51,236 bases of DNA from Stutzerimonas stutzeri (GCF_024448935.1 NZ_JAMOIE010000026.1:1-51236), one strand, 5' to 3'; counted from the first letter of the stretch, positions 7,523 to 15,916 are shown. Program-made: numbers and translations. Notes: generated from the letters alone by a model not told the origin.

Positions 7523-8209
7523 TCAGAACTTGTAGCCGAGACCGACCATGTACACCATCGGATCGACGTCCACATCGATTTTGACCTTGGCGCCGCCGTA
7601 GTTCGTTGTGCCTTCCGTATCGATGTCGATATAGCGAACCTGGGCGTTGAGCATTACATTGTCGGTCAGCATGTAATCCATGCCCACTTGTGCAGCCAGA
7701 CCCCATGAGTCATCCATGTCCAGGCCGCTGAAGCCCTTGCCCTCGGCTTCGCTGCTGAGCTTGTCATCGAAGAACCAGGTGTAGTTGATGCCAGCGCCTA
7801 CGTAGGGTTGGAACGCTGACTTGCTGGCGAGCGGGTAGTATATGACGCTTAGGGTCGGCGGCAGTTGCTTGAGCTCGCCCAGCTTGCCGTTCAACGCTGC
7901 AAAACCGCCGGGCATGCCAGCAACACCGACGTCATGGGTGAAAGGGCTAGCGGCGAGCAATTCGATGCCGATTTTGTCGGTAACCATGTAGGCGAAGTTC
8001 AGGCCCAGCTGGGTATCGCTATCGAGGGTGGCCTTGGTCCCTGCAACGCTCGTGGACAGCGCGCCTACATAGATGTCGTCGCTTTCCTCGCGCGGATCAA
8101 CAGTGATCGCACCAGCACGGACAATCACATCGCCCGCCTGATAGGCCTGGGCGAAAGGGGAGGCGAGGGCTACGGCAAGCAAGGACGCGGTAAACAGAGT
8201 CTTACGCAT
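7523..8209 (-). CDS. ompW: OmpW/OprG family outer-membrane porin
   Basis: 228 residues started at the ATG at 8209, which has GGAG seven bases upstream; a longer frame to 8242 has no such site. A signal peptide (MRKTLFTASLLAVALASPFAQA) precedes YQAGDVIVRAGAITVDP, the usual OmpW N-terminus. PFTHDVG, LPPTLSVIYYP, FQPYVGAGINYTWF and the final VDVDPMVYMVGLGYKF are the conserved strands of this 8-stranded barrel, with the terminal Phe needed for membrane assembly. OmpW/OprG proteins pass small hydrophobic molecules and rise under oxygen limitation. An Anr-like box at 8279-8292 fits that regulation. Confidence 0.93.
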   Translation of the reverse strand: MRKTLFTASLLAVALASPFAQAYQAGDVIVRAGAITVDPREESDDIYVGALSTSVAGTKATLDSDTQLGLNFAYMVTDKIGIELLAASPFTHDVGVAGMPGGFAALNGKLGELKQLPPTLSVIYYPLASKSAFQPYVGAGINYTWFFDDKLSSEAEGKGFSGLDMDDSWGLAAQVGMDYMLTDNVMLNAQVRYIDIDTEGTTNYGGAKVKIDVDVDPMVYMVGLGYKF

Positions 8210-8250
8210 AATGGAACTCCATCCAGACATGGTGTGTTGCAACTGGTGGC

Positions 8251-8292
8251 CATGGTAGGGCGTGCGGGCTCGACGACTTTGATCCAGCTCAA
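8251..8292 (-). promoter_or_regulatory. Anr/Fnr-like class II promoter of ompW
   Basis: TTGAT-CCAG-CTCAA at 8279-8292 matches nine of ten conserved Fnr-box bases. On the minus strand, TACCAT at 8252-8257 sits where a -10 element would be if the box were centred at -41.5, the class II geometry. Anr control of OprG in P. aeruginosa is known; here it is inferred from the site. Confidence 0.6.
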
Positions 8293-8334
8293 CGAAACGT
8301 TCTGCTTTATTCGGGCTGCGACGTATTGTCCGGG

Positions 8335-8368
8335 TTGTCTTCTTTTGCGGATACGGATGATAATGGTT
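8335..8368 (+). promoter_or_regulatory. Candidate promoter with Fur-like overlap for the TonB operon
   Basis: TTGTCT at 8335-8340 and GATAAT at 8359-8364 are 18 bases apart, upstream of the start at 8408. The stretch 8350-8368 (GATACGGATGATAATGG...) matches roughly 12 of 19 positions of the Fur consensus. An iron-controlled promoter would suit a TonB system, but the match is only partial. Confidence 0.35.
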
Positions 8369-8407
8369 CTCTTTTCTGGTCTGACCTTCGTCTGCAAGGA
8401 CCCATCA

Positions 8408-9178
8408 ATGCAAGCCCTTATACCCCGCCTCTTGGCGGTCGCCGTGTTGCCCTGCTGCGTGCAGCTCCATGCAGCGCCGCTGGACGCTGCGCTGGAAGAA
8501 AGCCAGCAGCTGGCTGCAGAAGCCAAGGCGTCGCAGGCGCGTATCGAGCAGCTCGATGATGCGACGCGGCAGATGCTCGCCGAATACCGCAACGCCGTTC
8601 AGCAGGCGGAGGCCTTGACGGCCTACAACGAGCAGTTGGTCGAGCTGACCGCTGCGCAGCGCAAGGAACTGGACGGATTCCAGCGTCAGTTGGACAGCAT
8701 CGAACGCACCCAGGCAGCCGTTGCACCGCAGATGGGGCGGATGATCGAGGTGCTCGAGGAGTTCATTGCGGCAGACCTTCCGTTCCTCCCCGACGAGCGC
8801 GCCGATCGCCTCGCCAGCCTGCAGGACATGCAGGCGCGCGCAGACGTCAGTCTCGCTGAGAAATACCGGCGCATCCTCGAGGCCTATCAGATCGAGAGCG
8901 ATTACGGACGCACCCTGGAAGCCTGGCGCGGCGAGCTGCCGGTCGAAGGTGGCAGCCGCAGCGTCGAGTTCCTGCGCCTGGGGCGGACCATGCTGTATTA
9001 CCAGACGCTGGATGCTCACGAAAGCGGTTGGTGGAATCCGCAGACCCGTGCCTGGGAAGTACTCGATGGCAACGCGCGTCGGCCAATCACCAAGGCCATC
9101 GCCATTGCTCGGCAACAGCAAGCCCCAGCCTGGCTCGAGCTGCCCATCAAGACCCTGGTCAAGGAGGCTGCGCAATGA
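8408..9178 (+). CDS. DUF3450 periplasmic coiled-coil protein of the TonB cluster
   Basis: 256 residues from the ATG at 8408, with AAGGA seven bases upstream. A signal peptide ending near HAAPLDAALEE leads into a long heptad-rich coiled coil (about residues 25-110). Then come LPFLPDERADRLASLQ, EAYQIESDYGRTLEAW and GRTMLYYQTLD...W, the DUF3450 signature. Family members are the first gene of TtpC-type TonB operons in marine gammaproteobacteria and are thought to work in the periplasm with the ExbB-like coiled-coil protein. The stop overlaps the next start as ATGA, the first of a chain of overlaps through six genes. Confidence 0.85.
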   Translation: MQALIPRLLAVAVLPCCVQLHAAPLDAALEESQQLAAEAKASQARIEQLDDATRQMLAEYRNAVQQAEALTAYNEQLVELTAAQRKELDGFQRQLDSIERTQAAVAPQMGRMIEVLEEFIAADLPFLPDERADRLASLQDMQARADVSLAEKYRRILEAYQIESDYGRTLEAWRGELPVEGGSRSVEFLRLGRTMLYYQTLDAHESGWWNPQTRAWEVLDGNARRPITKAIAIARQQQAPAWLELPIKTLVKEAAQ

Positions 9179-10521
9179 GCCGCTGGTTGACGTTGTTGCT
9201 CATCGGCTTGTTGCCAACAATGGCTCAGGCTGCCGAACCCTTGAGTCCTGATCAGCTGCTGCAGCGCATTCGCAGCGAGCGGGCCGCGGAAGTCGATGCC
9301 ATGCAAGCGCGCGAGCAGGCCTTCATCCGGAATCGCAGCGAGCAAGCCCAACTGCTGGCACGCGCCAATGCCGCGCTTGAACAACAGAAAGCCGAAGCCG
9401 AGCGCCTGAAAGCTGAATTCGACCGCCAGGAAGCCGAACTGGCCGAACAGGAAAAACTGCTGGCGCAGCGGGTTGGACACCTTGGCGAACTGTTCGGTGT
9501 GGTGCGGCAGAGCGCTGGCGATATCGCCGGTCAATGGCAGGACAGCCTGCTCAACGCGCAAGACCCGGAGCGCCTGCAGCGTCTGCGGGCATTGGCGGAA
9601 AGCCGCACGCTGCCATCGGCGGAGGAGTTGGACAGTTTCTGGATGACCCTGCTTGAAGACCTCACGGCCAGCGGTCAGATCGAGCGCGTCGAACTGCCGG
9701 TAGTGGGTGTCGACGGGCAGCGCAGCGAGCAATCGGTGCTGCGTGTCGGCAACTTCTCGGCGTTCACTGAGGACAGCTTCCTGCGCTACGACAGTGACGC
9801 TCGCGAGCTGCTGACGCCCAGCCGCCAGCCTTCGGGCGTGGGAATGGTCAGCGACTACCTGAACAGCAATGACGCGTTATCCGCTTTGCCGATCGACCCG
9901 ACCCGCGGCTCGTTGCTGGCTCAGCTGCAGCGTCAGCCACAACTGTGGGACCGCGTTCAGCAGGGCGGGCTGGTCGGTTGGGTGATTCTTGCCCTGGGCG
10001 CCGTCGGCCTGATCCTCGCCATCTGGCGCATGGTCTACCTGGCACGGGTTGGGCGAGCAGTGAGTCGGCAGGCGCGCGCGCTCAATCAACCGCGTGACGA
10101 CAATCCGCTGGGGCGCATCATCGGCGTGCTCGGACCCAAGCCGCAGCTGTCGGATCTGGAGACCCTGGAGCTCAAGCTCGACGAAGCGATCCTTCAAGAA
10201 ACACCGCCACTGGAGCACGGCCAGTCACTGCTCAAGCTGCTTAGCGCCGTCGCGCCGTTGCTCGGCCTGCTGGGTACGGTGACCGGCATGATCGTGACCT
10301 TCCAGGCCATCACCCAGAGTGGTGGCGGCGACTCTCGGCTGATGGCCGACGGTATTTCCCAGGCCCTGGTCACCACCGTGCTGGGCCTGGTGGTGGCGAT
10401 TCCGCTGCTGTTTCTGCACAGCCTGCTGGCCAGCCGCAGCAAGGCGCTGATCCAGCTGCTCGAACAGCAAAGCGCGGGGCTGATCGCGCTGCATCTGTCG
10501 CGGACGCCGCGTCGTGACTGA
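9175..10521 (+). CDS. TtpC-like MotA/TolQ/ExbB proton channel protein with periplasmic coiled coil
   Basis: 448 residues from the ATG that overlaps the DUF3450 stop. A signal peptide (LLLIGLLPTMAQAAEP) and a coiled-coil domain rich in Q, E and R (about 25-110) come before the first membrane segment (GGLVGWVILALGAVGLILAIW, near 270-290). The C-terminal half carries the MotA/TolQ/ExbB domain with LLKLLSAVAPLLGLLGTVTGMIVTFQAI and QALVTTVLGLVVAIPLLFLHSLL. Its length, twice that of ordinary ExbB, and the added periplasmic domain match Vibrio TtpC, which is essential for the TonB2 complex. It likely forms the inner-membrane motor with the next two genes. Confidence 0.88.
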   Translation: MSRWLTLLLIGLLPTMAQAAEPLSPDQLLQRIRSERAAEVDAMQAREQAFIRNRSEQAQLLARANAALEQQKAEAERLKAEFDRQEAELAEQEKLLAQRVGHLGELFGVVRQSAGDIAGQWQDSLLNAQDPERLQRLRALAESRTLPSAEELDSFWMTLLEDLTASGQIERVELPVVGVDGQRSEQSVLRVGNFSAFTEDSFLRYDSDARELLTPSRQPSGVGMVSDYLNSNDALSALPIDPTRGSLLAQLQRQPQLWDRVQQGGLVGWVILALGAVGLILAIWRMVYLARVGRAVSRQARALNQPRDDNPLGRIIGVLGPKPQLSDLETLELKLDEAILQETPPLEHGQSLLKLLSAVAPLLGLLGTVTGMIVTFQAITQSGGGDSRLMADGISQALVTTVLGLVVAIPLLFLHSLLASRSKALIQLLEQQSAGLIALHLSRTPRRD

Positions 10522-11059
10522 TCTGCACGGCCAATGGCTGCGGCTGGTCGACAGCGCTTATGCGCTGCTCGACTTCATGGCCGCGGGCGGCGCGGTGATG
10601 TGGGCGCTGGCTGCGCTGTGCGTGCTGTATTGGACGCTGGTGTTCGAGCGCTTGTGGTTCATGCGCCGGGTGTTTCCGCGCTGGGTGGAAGCCCGCCGCC
10701 AGGCTTGGTCACGCCTGGGCAGCGAGCCCGGTAGCTGGCAGCGTGCCGTGCGCAGTGCCTGGCTGGCGCAGGCCCAGCAGCAATTGGTCGGTCCCTTGCG
10801 CATGAGCAAGACGCTGGTGGCGATGTATCCGCTGCTCGGATTGCTGGGCACCGTCAGCGGCATGATCGCGGTGTTCGATGTGCTGGCGCTCAACGGCACC
10901 GGCAACCCTCGCGGCATGGCCGCCGGCGTCTGGCAGGCGACCCTGCCGACCATGGCCGGCATGGTGCTGGCCATCACTGGACTGTTCAGCCTGGCGCGTC
11001 TCGAACGTCTTTCACGCCAGGCGCTCGACCGGCTGGCCGACCAGCTGCGTCACGATTGA
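10514..11059 (+). CDS. exbB: ExbB-type biopolymer transport protein
   Basis: 181 residues starting at a GTG at 10514 that overlaps the previous stop by eight bases; an ATG at 10577 (MAAGGAVMW) is an alternative. The first membrane segment is GGAVMWALAALCVLYWTLVFERLWF. The conserved MotA/TolQ/ExbB core is LVAMYPLLGLLGTVSGMIAVFDVLA followed by QATLPTMAGMVLAITGLFSL. The protein is short like Vibrio ExbB2. With ExbD it forms the proton channel that energises TonB in the inner membrane. Confidence 0.88.
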   Translation: MTDLHGQWLRLVDSAYALLDFMAAGGAVMWALAALCVLYWTLVFERLWFMRRVFPRWVEARRQAWSRLGSEPGSWQRAVRSAWLAQAQQQLVGPLRMSKTLVAMYPLLGLLGTVSGMIAVFDVLALNGTGNPRGMAAGVWQATLPTMAGMVLAITGLFSLARLERLSRQALDRLADQLRHD

Positions 11060-11069
11060 GGATCAACGG

Positions 11070-11483
11070 ATGCGTATGCGCCGTCACCACTACCAGCAGG
11101 AAGAAGACACCGGCATCGACCTGACGCCGATGCTCGACGTGGTCTTCATCATGCTGATCTTCTTCATCGTCACCAGCTCCTTCATCAAGGAATCCGGTGT
11201 CGAGGTCCAACGCCCGCAGGCTGACACCGCCAGCGCCCAGGACCAAGGCAACATCTTGATTGCGGTGACCGCGGATGGTCAGGTCTGGATCGACAAGCAG
11301 GCCGTGGATGTACGCAGCGTGCGGGCGCACGTCGAGCGCCTGCGCGTCGACCAGCCGGAAGGCGCAGTGGTGGTGCAGGCCGATCAGGATGCACGCACGG
11401 GGCTGGTGGTCCAGGTGATGGATCAGGCGCGTCTCGCCGGGGTCCGGGACGTGGCCCTGGCCGCCAGTTCGGGCGCGCAGTGA
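11070..11483 (+). CDS. exbD: ExbD-type biopolymer transport protein
   Basis: 137 residues; the ATG at 11070 is 10 bases after the exbB stop. One N-terminal membrane segment contains IDLTPMLDVVFIMLIFFIVTSSF, with the proton-carrying Asp at residue 23. The rest is a small periplasmic domain with IAVTADGQVWID and VVVQADQDARTG, typical of ExbD. The length is normal. The stop overlaps the TonB start by one base (TGATG). Confidence 0.92.
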   Translation: MRMRRHHYQQEEDTGIDLTPMLDVVFIMLIFFIVTSSFIKESGVEVQRPQADTASAQDQGNILIAVTADGQVWIDKQAVDVRSVRAHVERLRVDQPEGAVVVQADQDARTGLVVQVMDQARLAGVRDVALAASSGAQ

Positions 11484-12193
11484 TGGTTTCTGGACTGACC
11501 CGCGTCGGGTTGTCCTTGATCGCTGCCTGCGTGGTGGCGCTGTTGCTGTTCGCCCTGATGCTGAGCATGGTCAGCCCGCCCCGTAGCGAGGTGACCGACG
11601 ACCCGGTTGCCATCGCCAATTTCGTGCGGATGGACAACCGCAACGAAAGCACTGCGACCCGCTCGCGGCAGCAGGCACCGCAACCGCCTCCACCGAAGAC
11701 ACCGCAGACCCCCACGCCGCCGACACCGAGCATGGCGACGCCGAGTGCCAATCTGCCGAAGCTCGATCTGCCCTTGCCGAACATCGATACCGGTGTGTCG
11801 GTTGCACGTGCTCCGGTGCCCAGCCTCGCGGGACTCACGGCCGCCTCTGCTCCGGCAGCACCCCCGGCACCGGCAGCGCCGTCAGCGGACGAGACGGCGT
11901 CCCAGTCCGGACCGGAGCAGGAGGTCATGCCGCTCAATGATGTGCGTCCCGAATATCCCTATCGGGCGCGCCAACGCGGTATCGAGGGCCATATCACGCT
12001 CGCGTTTACCATCACCGCCGCCGGCAAGGTCGAAAATATTCGCGTGATGGAGGCTTCGCCGCCCAACGTGTTCGATCGCGAGGCCCGCCGTGCCGCCGCC
12101 CGCTGGCGTTTCGCAGCGCGCACCGAAAACGGTTCGGCGGTATCGCGCGAAGCGGTTAAGACCCTGCATTTCCGCCTGCAAGGAGAACCCTGA
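11483..12193 (+). CDS. tonB: TonB family energy-transducing protein
   Basis: 236 residues from the ATG at 11483; a GTG directly before it is less likely. One membrane segment (about 7-28) is followed by a Pro-rich linker (PQPPPPKTPQTPTPPTP) that spans the periplasm. The C-terminal TonB domain is VRPEYPYRARQRGIEGHITLAFTITAAGKVENIRVMEASPPNVFDREARRAAARWRF, in which the YP pair before the first helix contacts TonB boxes of outer-membrane transporters. The C-terminus is of the short TonB2 type. No TonB-dependent receptor lies in the window, so the partner is unknown. Confidence 0.92.
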   Translation: MVSGLTRVGLSLIAACVVALLLFALMLSMVSPPRSEVTDDPVAIANFVRMDNRNESTATRSRQQAPQPPPPKTPQTPTPPTPSMATPSANLPKLDLPLPNIDTGVSVARAPVPSLAGLTAASAPAAPPAPAAPSADETASQSGPEQEVMPLNDVRPEYPYRARQRGIEGHITLAFTITAAGKVENIRVMEASPPNVFDREARRAAARWRFAARTENGSAVSREAVKTLHFRLQGEP

Positions 12194-12194
12194 C

Positions 12195-13286
12195 ATGCCC
12201 CGTTTGCTGTTATTGATCTCATTGTTGTTTGCTGTATCGGCTCAAGCGGCGCAGAGCATCGATCCCTCGGTGTTCAAAGCGCTGGAACGTGCCCGGAGCG
12301 CGCAGGAGAACGGGGACTACGGCGCTGCCCACCGAGCGCTCAAGCAGGCCGAGGCGAAACCGGGCAGCACAGAGGAAGCACTGTTGTGGCGCAGCCGTGC
12401 CTACCTGGCCTGGGCTGAAGGCAACAATCGCCAAGCGCTCGAATTGCTCGACAAGGCGCTCGCCAGCGGCAAGCTTGACGAGTCGATACTGCCCAACGAG
12501 CGGCTCAATCTGGCGAAACTCAACCTGGTCGAGCGCCGCTATGCCAAGGTCGTCAGCCTGCTGGGCTCGCCCGCCAATGCAAGCGAAGAAGCCCTGCAGA
12601 TGCGGGTGCAGGCTTATCAGGGGCTCGGCCAGCATGCCAAGGCATTGCCACTGGCTGAGCGCTACGTCCAGGCCAACCCGGGCGCGGCCGACACCTGGTT
12701 GCAGTTTCTGGTAGGCGGAAATGCGGAGCTGAAGCGTTACGAGACGGCAGAGCGTTGGCAAAGCAGGCTGCTCGCCCGTCATCCGGATCAAGCCAAGAGC
12801 TGGCGGCAATTGGCGGGCTTGCAGCAGATGGCCGGCGATGAGGACAAGGCGCTGGCAACCCTGCGTGCGGCCCATGCCAAGGGGCTGCGCTTCAGCGAAG
12901 CCGAGCTGGACAATCTGGTATTGCTGGCCGGCGCCGCCGGCCAGCCCTGGCAAGGCGCGAAGCTGCTCCAGGGCATGCTTGAGTCGCGCCTGCTGGCCAG
13001 CGATGCCCAGCGACGCGAACGTCTGGGCATGCTCTGGTGGCAGGCCCGCGAGCGTTCGGAGGCGGCGCAGATCTACCGCGATCTGGCGGCTCAATCCGGT
13101 AGCGCCAAGTTCTGGCTGAACGTTGCTCAGCTGGAACTGGAGCAAGCCCACTGGCAGGCCGGTCTCGATGCGCTGAAACAGGCCGAGCGCGCGGGCGCCG
13201 AACAGCGCAAGGTTCGTTCCTGGCGCGAATGGGCCGAAGGCGAGCTCAGCTTCGAGCGGCAGCGCCAGGTCGCCAGCACTCGTTGA
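12195..13286 (+). CDS. Periplasmic TPR protein, last gene of the TonB operon
   Basis: 363 residues; the ATG at 12195 follows the tonB stop by one base, with AAGGAGA in front. A signal peptide (LLLLISLLFAVSAQAAQ) is followed by helix-turn-helix units such as AHRALKQAEAKPGSTEEALLWRSRAYLAWAEG and AKALPLAERYVQANPGAADTWLQFLV, typical of tetratricopeptide repeats. A TPR gene at the end of TtpC-TonB clusters is known in Vibrio (TtpA-like) and may scaffold the complex. The lack of spacing shows it is translated with the motor genes. Confidence 0.82.
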   Translation: MPRLLLLISLLFAVSAQAAQSIDPSVFKALERARSAQENGDYGAAHRALKQAEAKPGSTEEALLWRSRAYLAWAEGNNRQALELLDKALASGKLDESILPNERLNLAKLNLVERRYAKVVSLLGSPANASEEALQMRVQAYQGLGQHAKALPLAERYVQANPGAADTWLQFLVGGNAELKRYETAERWQSRLLARHPDQAKSWRQLAGLQQMAGDEDKALATLRAAHAKGLRFSEAELDNLVLLAGAAGQPWQGAKLLQGMLESRLLASDAQRRERLGMLWWQARERSEAAQIYRDLAAQSGSAKFWLNVAQLELEQAHWQAGLDALKQAERAGAEQRKVRSWREWAEGELSFERQRQVASTR

Positions 13287-13384
13287 TGGCTTGGAAGGTA
13301 CAGTCGTGCATCGCGCGTGGCGGGTCTGCGTCGAGTTGGGCGCCCCGTCGACCCTTTGGACCGATCAAGCTGTGCCTGGATTTT

Positions 13385-13888
13385 CTAAGTGCCGGGGAAC
13401 GCCTTGAACACGCCTTGCCGATCGAGCGCCTGCAGCACTTGGGGCGTGGCGCAATCGAAGTGGGGGTGCGCGTGCAATTCGCTGTGCTGGTTATCACGAT
13501 CTTCAGCGTGCTCGTCGTGACGGCCACGGGCCTCGCCTTCGAATAGCGGACTCTCGAGCTCACTTACGGCCAGGGTGCAGCCAGCTGCTGCAGGCAGGCC
13601 GAACAGGCCGTTCGGCTGTTCCAGCTGTTTGCGAGCGCCGGCGATCTTGCGCGTGTCCGCTTCGCTGCTCGGCGCATGCTCGAAGCCCACCAGATTCATC
13701 GCCGGGCGGCGCAGCTCGATTTCCAGCGTGGCGCCGTCCAGCGCTGCATCCAGTTCCGCGGCGCCATGCTCATGGGCGCTGAGACTGTCGTGGTGCGCCT
13801 GGTCATGGTCATGGTCATGGTCGTGTTCAGCAGCCAGAGCAAAACCGGGCAGTAAGGCGAAGGGCAGGGCAGGCAGCAGACGACCCAT
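13385..13888 (-). CDS. zrgA: ZrgA-like (DUF2796) zinc-uptake protein, C-terminally truncated
   Basis: 167 residues from the ATG at 13888. A signal peptide (LPALPFALLPGFALA) leads to EHDHDHDHDQAHHD and later HDEHAEDRDNQHSELHAH, two His/Asp-rich zinc-binding stretches. EHGAAELDAALDGATLEIELRRPAMNLVGFEHAPSS is the DUF2796 core. The protein stops at VFKAFPGT, where relatives continue with E-KIQ. Past the TAG the reading KIQAQL continues, then needs a one-base correction to read LIGPKGRRGAQL. So the last 20-25 residues are lost by a nonsense codon plus a frameshift. The zrgB/C transporter genes usually next to it are absent. It may be decaying or still work as a zinc-binding periplasmic protein. 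Confidence 0.75.
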   Translation of the reverse strand: MGRLLPALPFALLPGFALAAEHDHDHDHDQAHHDSLSAHEHGAAELDAALDGATLEIELRRPAMNLVGFEHAPSSEADTRKIAGARKQLEQPNGLFGLPAAAGCTLAVSELESPLFEGEARGRHDEHAEDRDNQHSELHAHPHFDCATPQVLQALDRQGVFKAFPGT

Positions 13889-13909
13889 GGTGATTTCCAG
13901 ATGCTTGAT

Positions 13910-13937
13910 CGTTACGTTAAAACAAGCCTGCGTAACG
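13910..13937 (-). promoter_or_regulatory. Inverted repeat upstream of the ZrgA-like gene
   Basis: CGTTACG at 13910-13916 and CGTAACG at 13931-13937 face each other across 14 bases, 22 bases before the minus-strand start. The position suits a regulator of the zinc gene, but the sequence does not match the Zur box I know. Confidence 0.3.
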
Positions 13938-13996
13938 ACTGGCCAGTCGTCCACCTCCCATGGGAGCATGTGACCTGGTTTTGCAGGAGAGTGGCG

Positions 13997-14338
13997 ATGA
14001 TTCGAATTCGCGGCCATGTCGGCGGTCTGGCGGTCGACCTCAGCATTGATATGGATGATCACGACTGGGCGCAGTTGGCGCGTCAGATGCCCGCTGCTCA
14101 GGTTACGGCTGCCCCGCCGCAGCCGGCCGACACGCCTATCGTTGATCCTCATTGGCACGAGGCGCAGCAGTTGCTGCGAGCGGCAGAGCGCATGGACGGG
14201 CCGCAGCTGTTGGCCGAGCTGCAAGCGCTGACGGGCAGTGCTCAGATGGGTAAGCGTATGCTGGTGCGCTTGCGTCACTGCGCGCAGGTCAAGGTGGATG
14301 GCGGTGCGGATGCACCTGTCTACCGTTGGGTCGACTGA
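13997..14338 (+). CDS. Conserved small hypothetical protein
   Basis: 113 residues; the ATG at 13997 has AGGAGAG six bases upstream. It opens with MIRIRGHVGGLAVDLSIDMDDHDWAQL, a strand-rich domain, then a Pro/Ala linker (TAAPPQPADTP) and a helical C-terminus (DPHWHEAQQLLRAAERMDGPQLLAELQALTGSAQMGKRMLVRLRHCAQVKV). No enzyme motif is seen. It is divergent from the ZrgA-like gene and convergent with the YpfJ-type gene. I recognise it as a conserved pseudomonad hypothetical but cannot give a function. Confidence 0.7.
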   Translation: MIRIRGHVGGLAVDLSIDMDDHDWAQLARQMPAAQVTAAPPQPADTPIVDPHWHEAQQLLRAAERMDGPQLLAELQALTGSAQMGKRMLVRLRHCAQVKVDGGADAPVYRWVD

Positions 14339-14359
14339 ACGGCGCGACTGCGATCCGGG

Positions 14360-15220
14360 TTACAGACGCTGCGTCTGCAAGGTATCGCAGCGTGTCGGGT
14401 CGCCACTGTCGAATCCAATACGAAACCACTTCACCCGTTGCGCAGACGTGCCATGGGTGAAGGCGTCTGGAACGACCCGGCCCTGACCTTGTTGCTGCAA
14501 ACGGTCATCGCCGATCGCGTTCGCCGCATTCAATGCTTCCTCCAGATCCCCTTCCTCGAGCCAGTCATGACGCTGCTGAGCGTGGTTGGCCCAGACCCCT
14601 GCGAAGCAATCCGCCTGCAACTCCTGACGAACCAGAAGCCCCTTGTCGCCCTCCATGCGCGCGCCGCGCTGACGGGCAGCCTGCATCTGTTGCGAGACGC
14701 CTAACAGTGTCTGTACGTGGTGGCCGACCTCGTGGGCGATCACATAAGCCTGAGCGAAATCGCCCGCGACCGAAAAGCGCGACGCCATCTCGTCGAAGAA
14801 CTGCAGGTCGAGATACACCTGCTGGTCGCCCGGACAGTAGAAGGGGCCGACTGCCGAATTGGCGAAGCCACAGGCCGAGTTCACGCCGCCACGAAATAGC
14901 ACCAGCGTCGGGTCGCGGTACTGCTGGCCGGACTGCTGAAACAAGGCGCGCCAGGTGTCCTCGGTGTCGCCCAGGATCGACTGGACGAAGGCAACCTGCG
15001 GGTCCTCACCCTTGGCTGGGGCGTTGCTCCGCTGGGTCGTTGCGGGACCTGATTGATCGGCCAGCTGACCGAGGATCTGCATGGGATCCTGGCCGGACAA
15101 CAGGCCGATCACCACCACGACTGCGACGCCCGCCAGGGTCAGGCGCCCGCCACCGATGCCACCGCTTCGGCCGCGAGCGTGCACCACATTGTCACTGCGA
15201 CGAGCCTTCTTCCAACGCAT
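14360..15220 (-). CDS. ypfJ: YpfJ/KPN_02809-type neutral zinc metallopeptidase
   Basis: 286 residues. One N-terminal membrane anchor (RLTLAGVAVVVVIGLLSG, about 26-43) is followed by the family signature: ACGFANSAVGPFYCPGDQQVYLDL, the zinc-binding helix AYVIAHEVGHHVQ, and QELQADCFAGVWA, which supplies the third ligand. The C-terminus has DAFTHGTSAQRVKWFRIGF. The length is normal. It is single and convergent with the small hypothetical gene. The family is annotated as predicted peptidases; substrates are not known. Confidence 0.9.
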   Translation of the reverse strand: MRWKKARRSDNVVHARGRSGGIGGGRLTLAGVAVVVVIGLLSGQDPMQILGQLADQSGPATTQRSNAPAKGEDPQVAFVQSILGDTEDTWRALFQQSGQQYRDPTLVLFRGGVNSACGFANSAVGPFYCPGDQQVYLDLQFFDEMASRFSVAGDFAQAYVIAHEVGHHVQTLLGVSQQMQAARQRGARMEGDKGLLVRQELQADCFAGVWANHAQQRHDWLEEGDLEEALNAANAIGDDRLQQQGQGRVVPDAFTHGTSAQRVKWFRIGFDSGDPTRCDTLQTQRL

Positions 15221-15309
15221 GCCTGAGTCCTTCTGCCAGTTCTTGGCTGGGTCAGACCGGCCTCAGCGTCAGCAAATTCAGCGGCGCTACAAACGTTTCG
15301 TCTGTTACG

Positions 15310-15744
15310 TCAGTCTGCCGGGTACTCGGCCAGCACCGACTGCTCACCGTCGTCGCTCACAGCGATTACTTTGAACGCGTCTTTACGGTCGCCCATCTCC
15401 ATGCCTGGCGAACCCATCGGCATGCCGGGTACCGCCGCACCGATCAGATCGGGCTGTGCTCGAAGCTTGAGAATGTCGGCAGCCGGGACGTGGCCCTCGA
15501 CGAATTTTCCATCGATCACGCCGGTATGGCAGGAACCCAGGCCATGTGGCACGCCGAGGCGGGTTTTGACGGCGGCCATGTCGGGTTCAACGTGGTCGTC
15601 GACCTCGAACCCGTTGGCTTCCAGATGTTCTATCCAGGCCTTGCAGCAACCGCAATTGGCGTCGCGGTGCACCTCGATGGCGATGGGCTCGGCGGCTTGA
15701 GCGAGGCTGGCGAAAAGAGCGGTGACAAGCAATAAACGACGCAT
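15310..15744 (-). CDS. DUF411 periplasmic metal-binding protein
   Basis: 144 residues from the ATG at 15744, with GGAGA eight bases upstream; a longer frame reaches 15840 without a site. A signal peptide (LLLVTALFASLAQA) is followed by VHRDANCGCCKAWIEHLEANGFEV, where CGCC is the probable metal site, then GVPHGLGSCHTGVIDGKFVEGHVPAADI, the DUF411 signature. The C-terminus has GMPMGSPGMEMG, rich in Met. Members often accompany copper resistance genes and are thought to bind copper. No other copper gene is close here. Confidence 0.88.
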   Translation of the reverse strand: MRRLLLVTALFASLAQAAEPIAIEVHRDANCGCCKAWIEHLEANGFEVDDHVEPDMAAVKTRLGVPHGLGSCHTGVIDGKFVEGHVPAADILKLRAQPDLIGAAVPGMPMGSPGMEMGDRKDAFKVIAVSDDGEQSVLAEYPAD

Positions 15745-15916
15745 GAAGGTTTCTCCGGCGGGGTTGTGCGCAGCATAGCCCCATGTTCGCAGGCACCCAA
15801 GCCTGCTGCTGTGAGCGAATGTCACAGGAGCTGGCGACACGCGGGGAGCGAACCAAAACGGGGCGATCCGGTCAGATATCCATCATGGTGCGGCGCCGCT
15901 GTCAGGAGAGTTTTCG

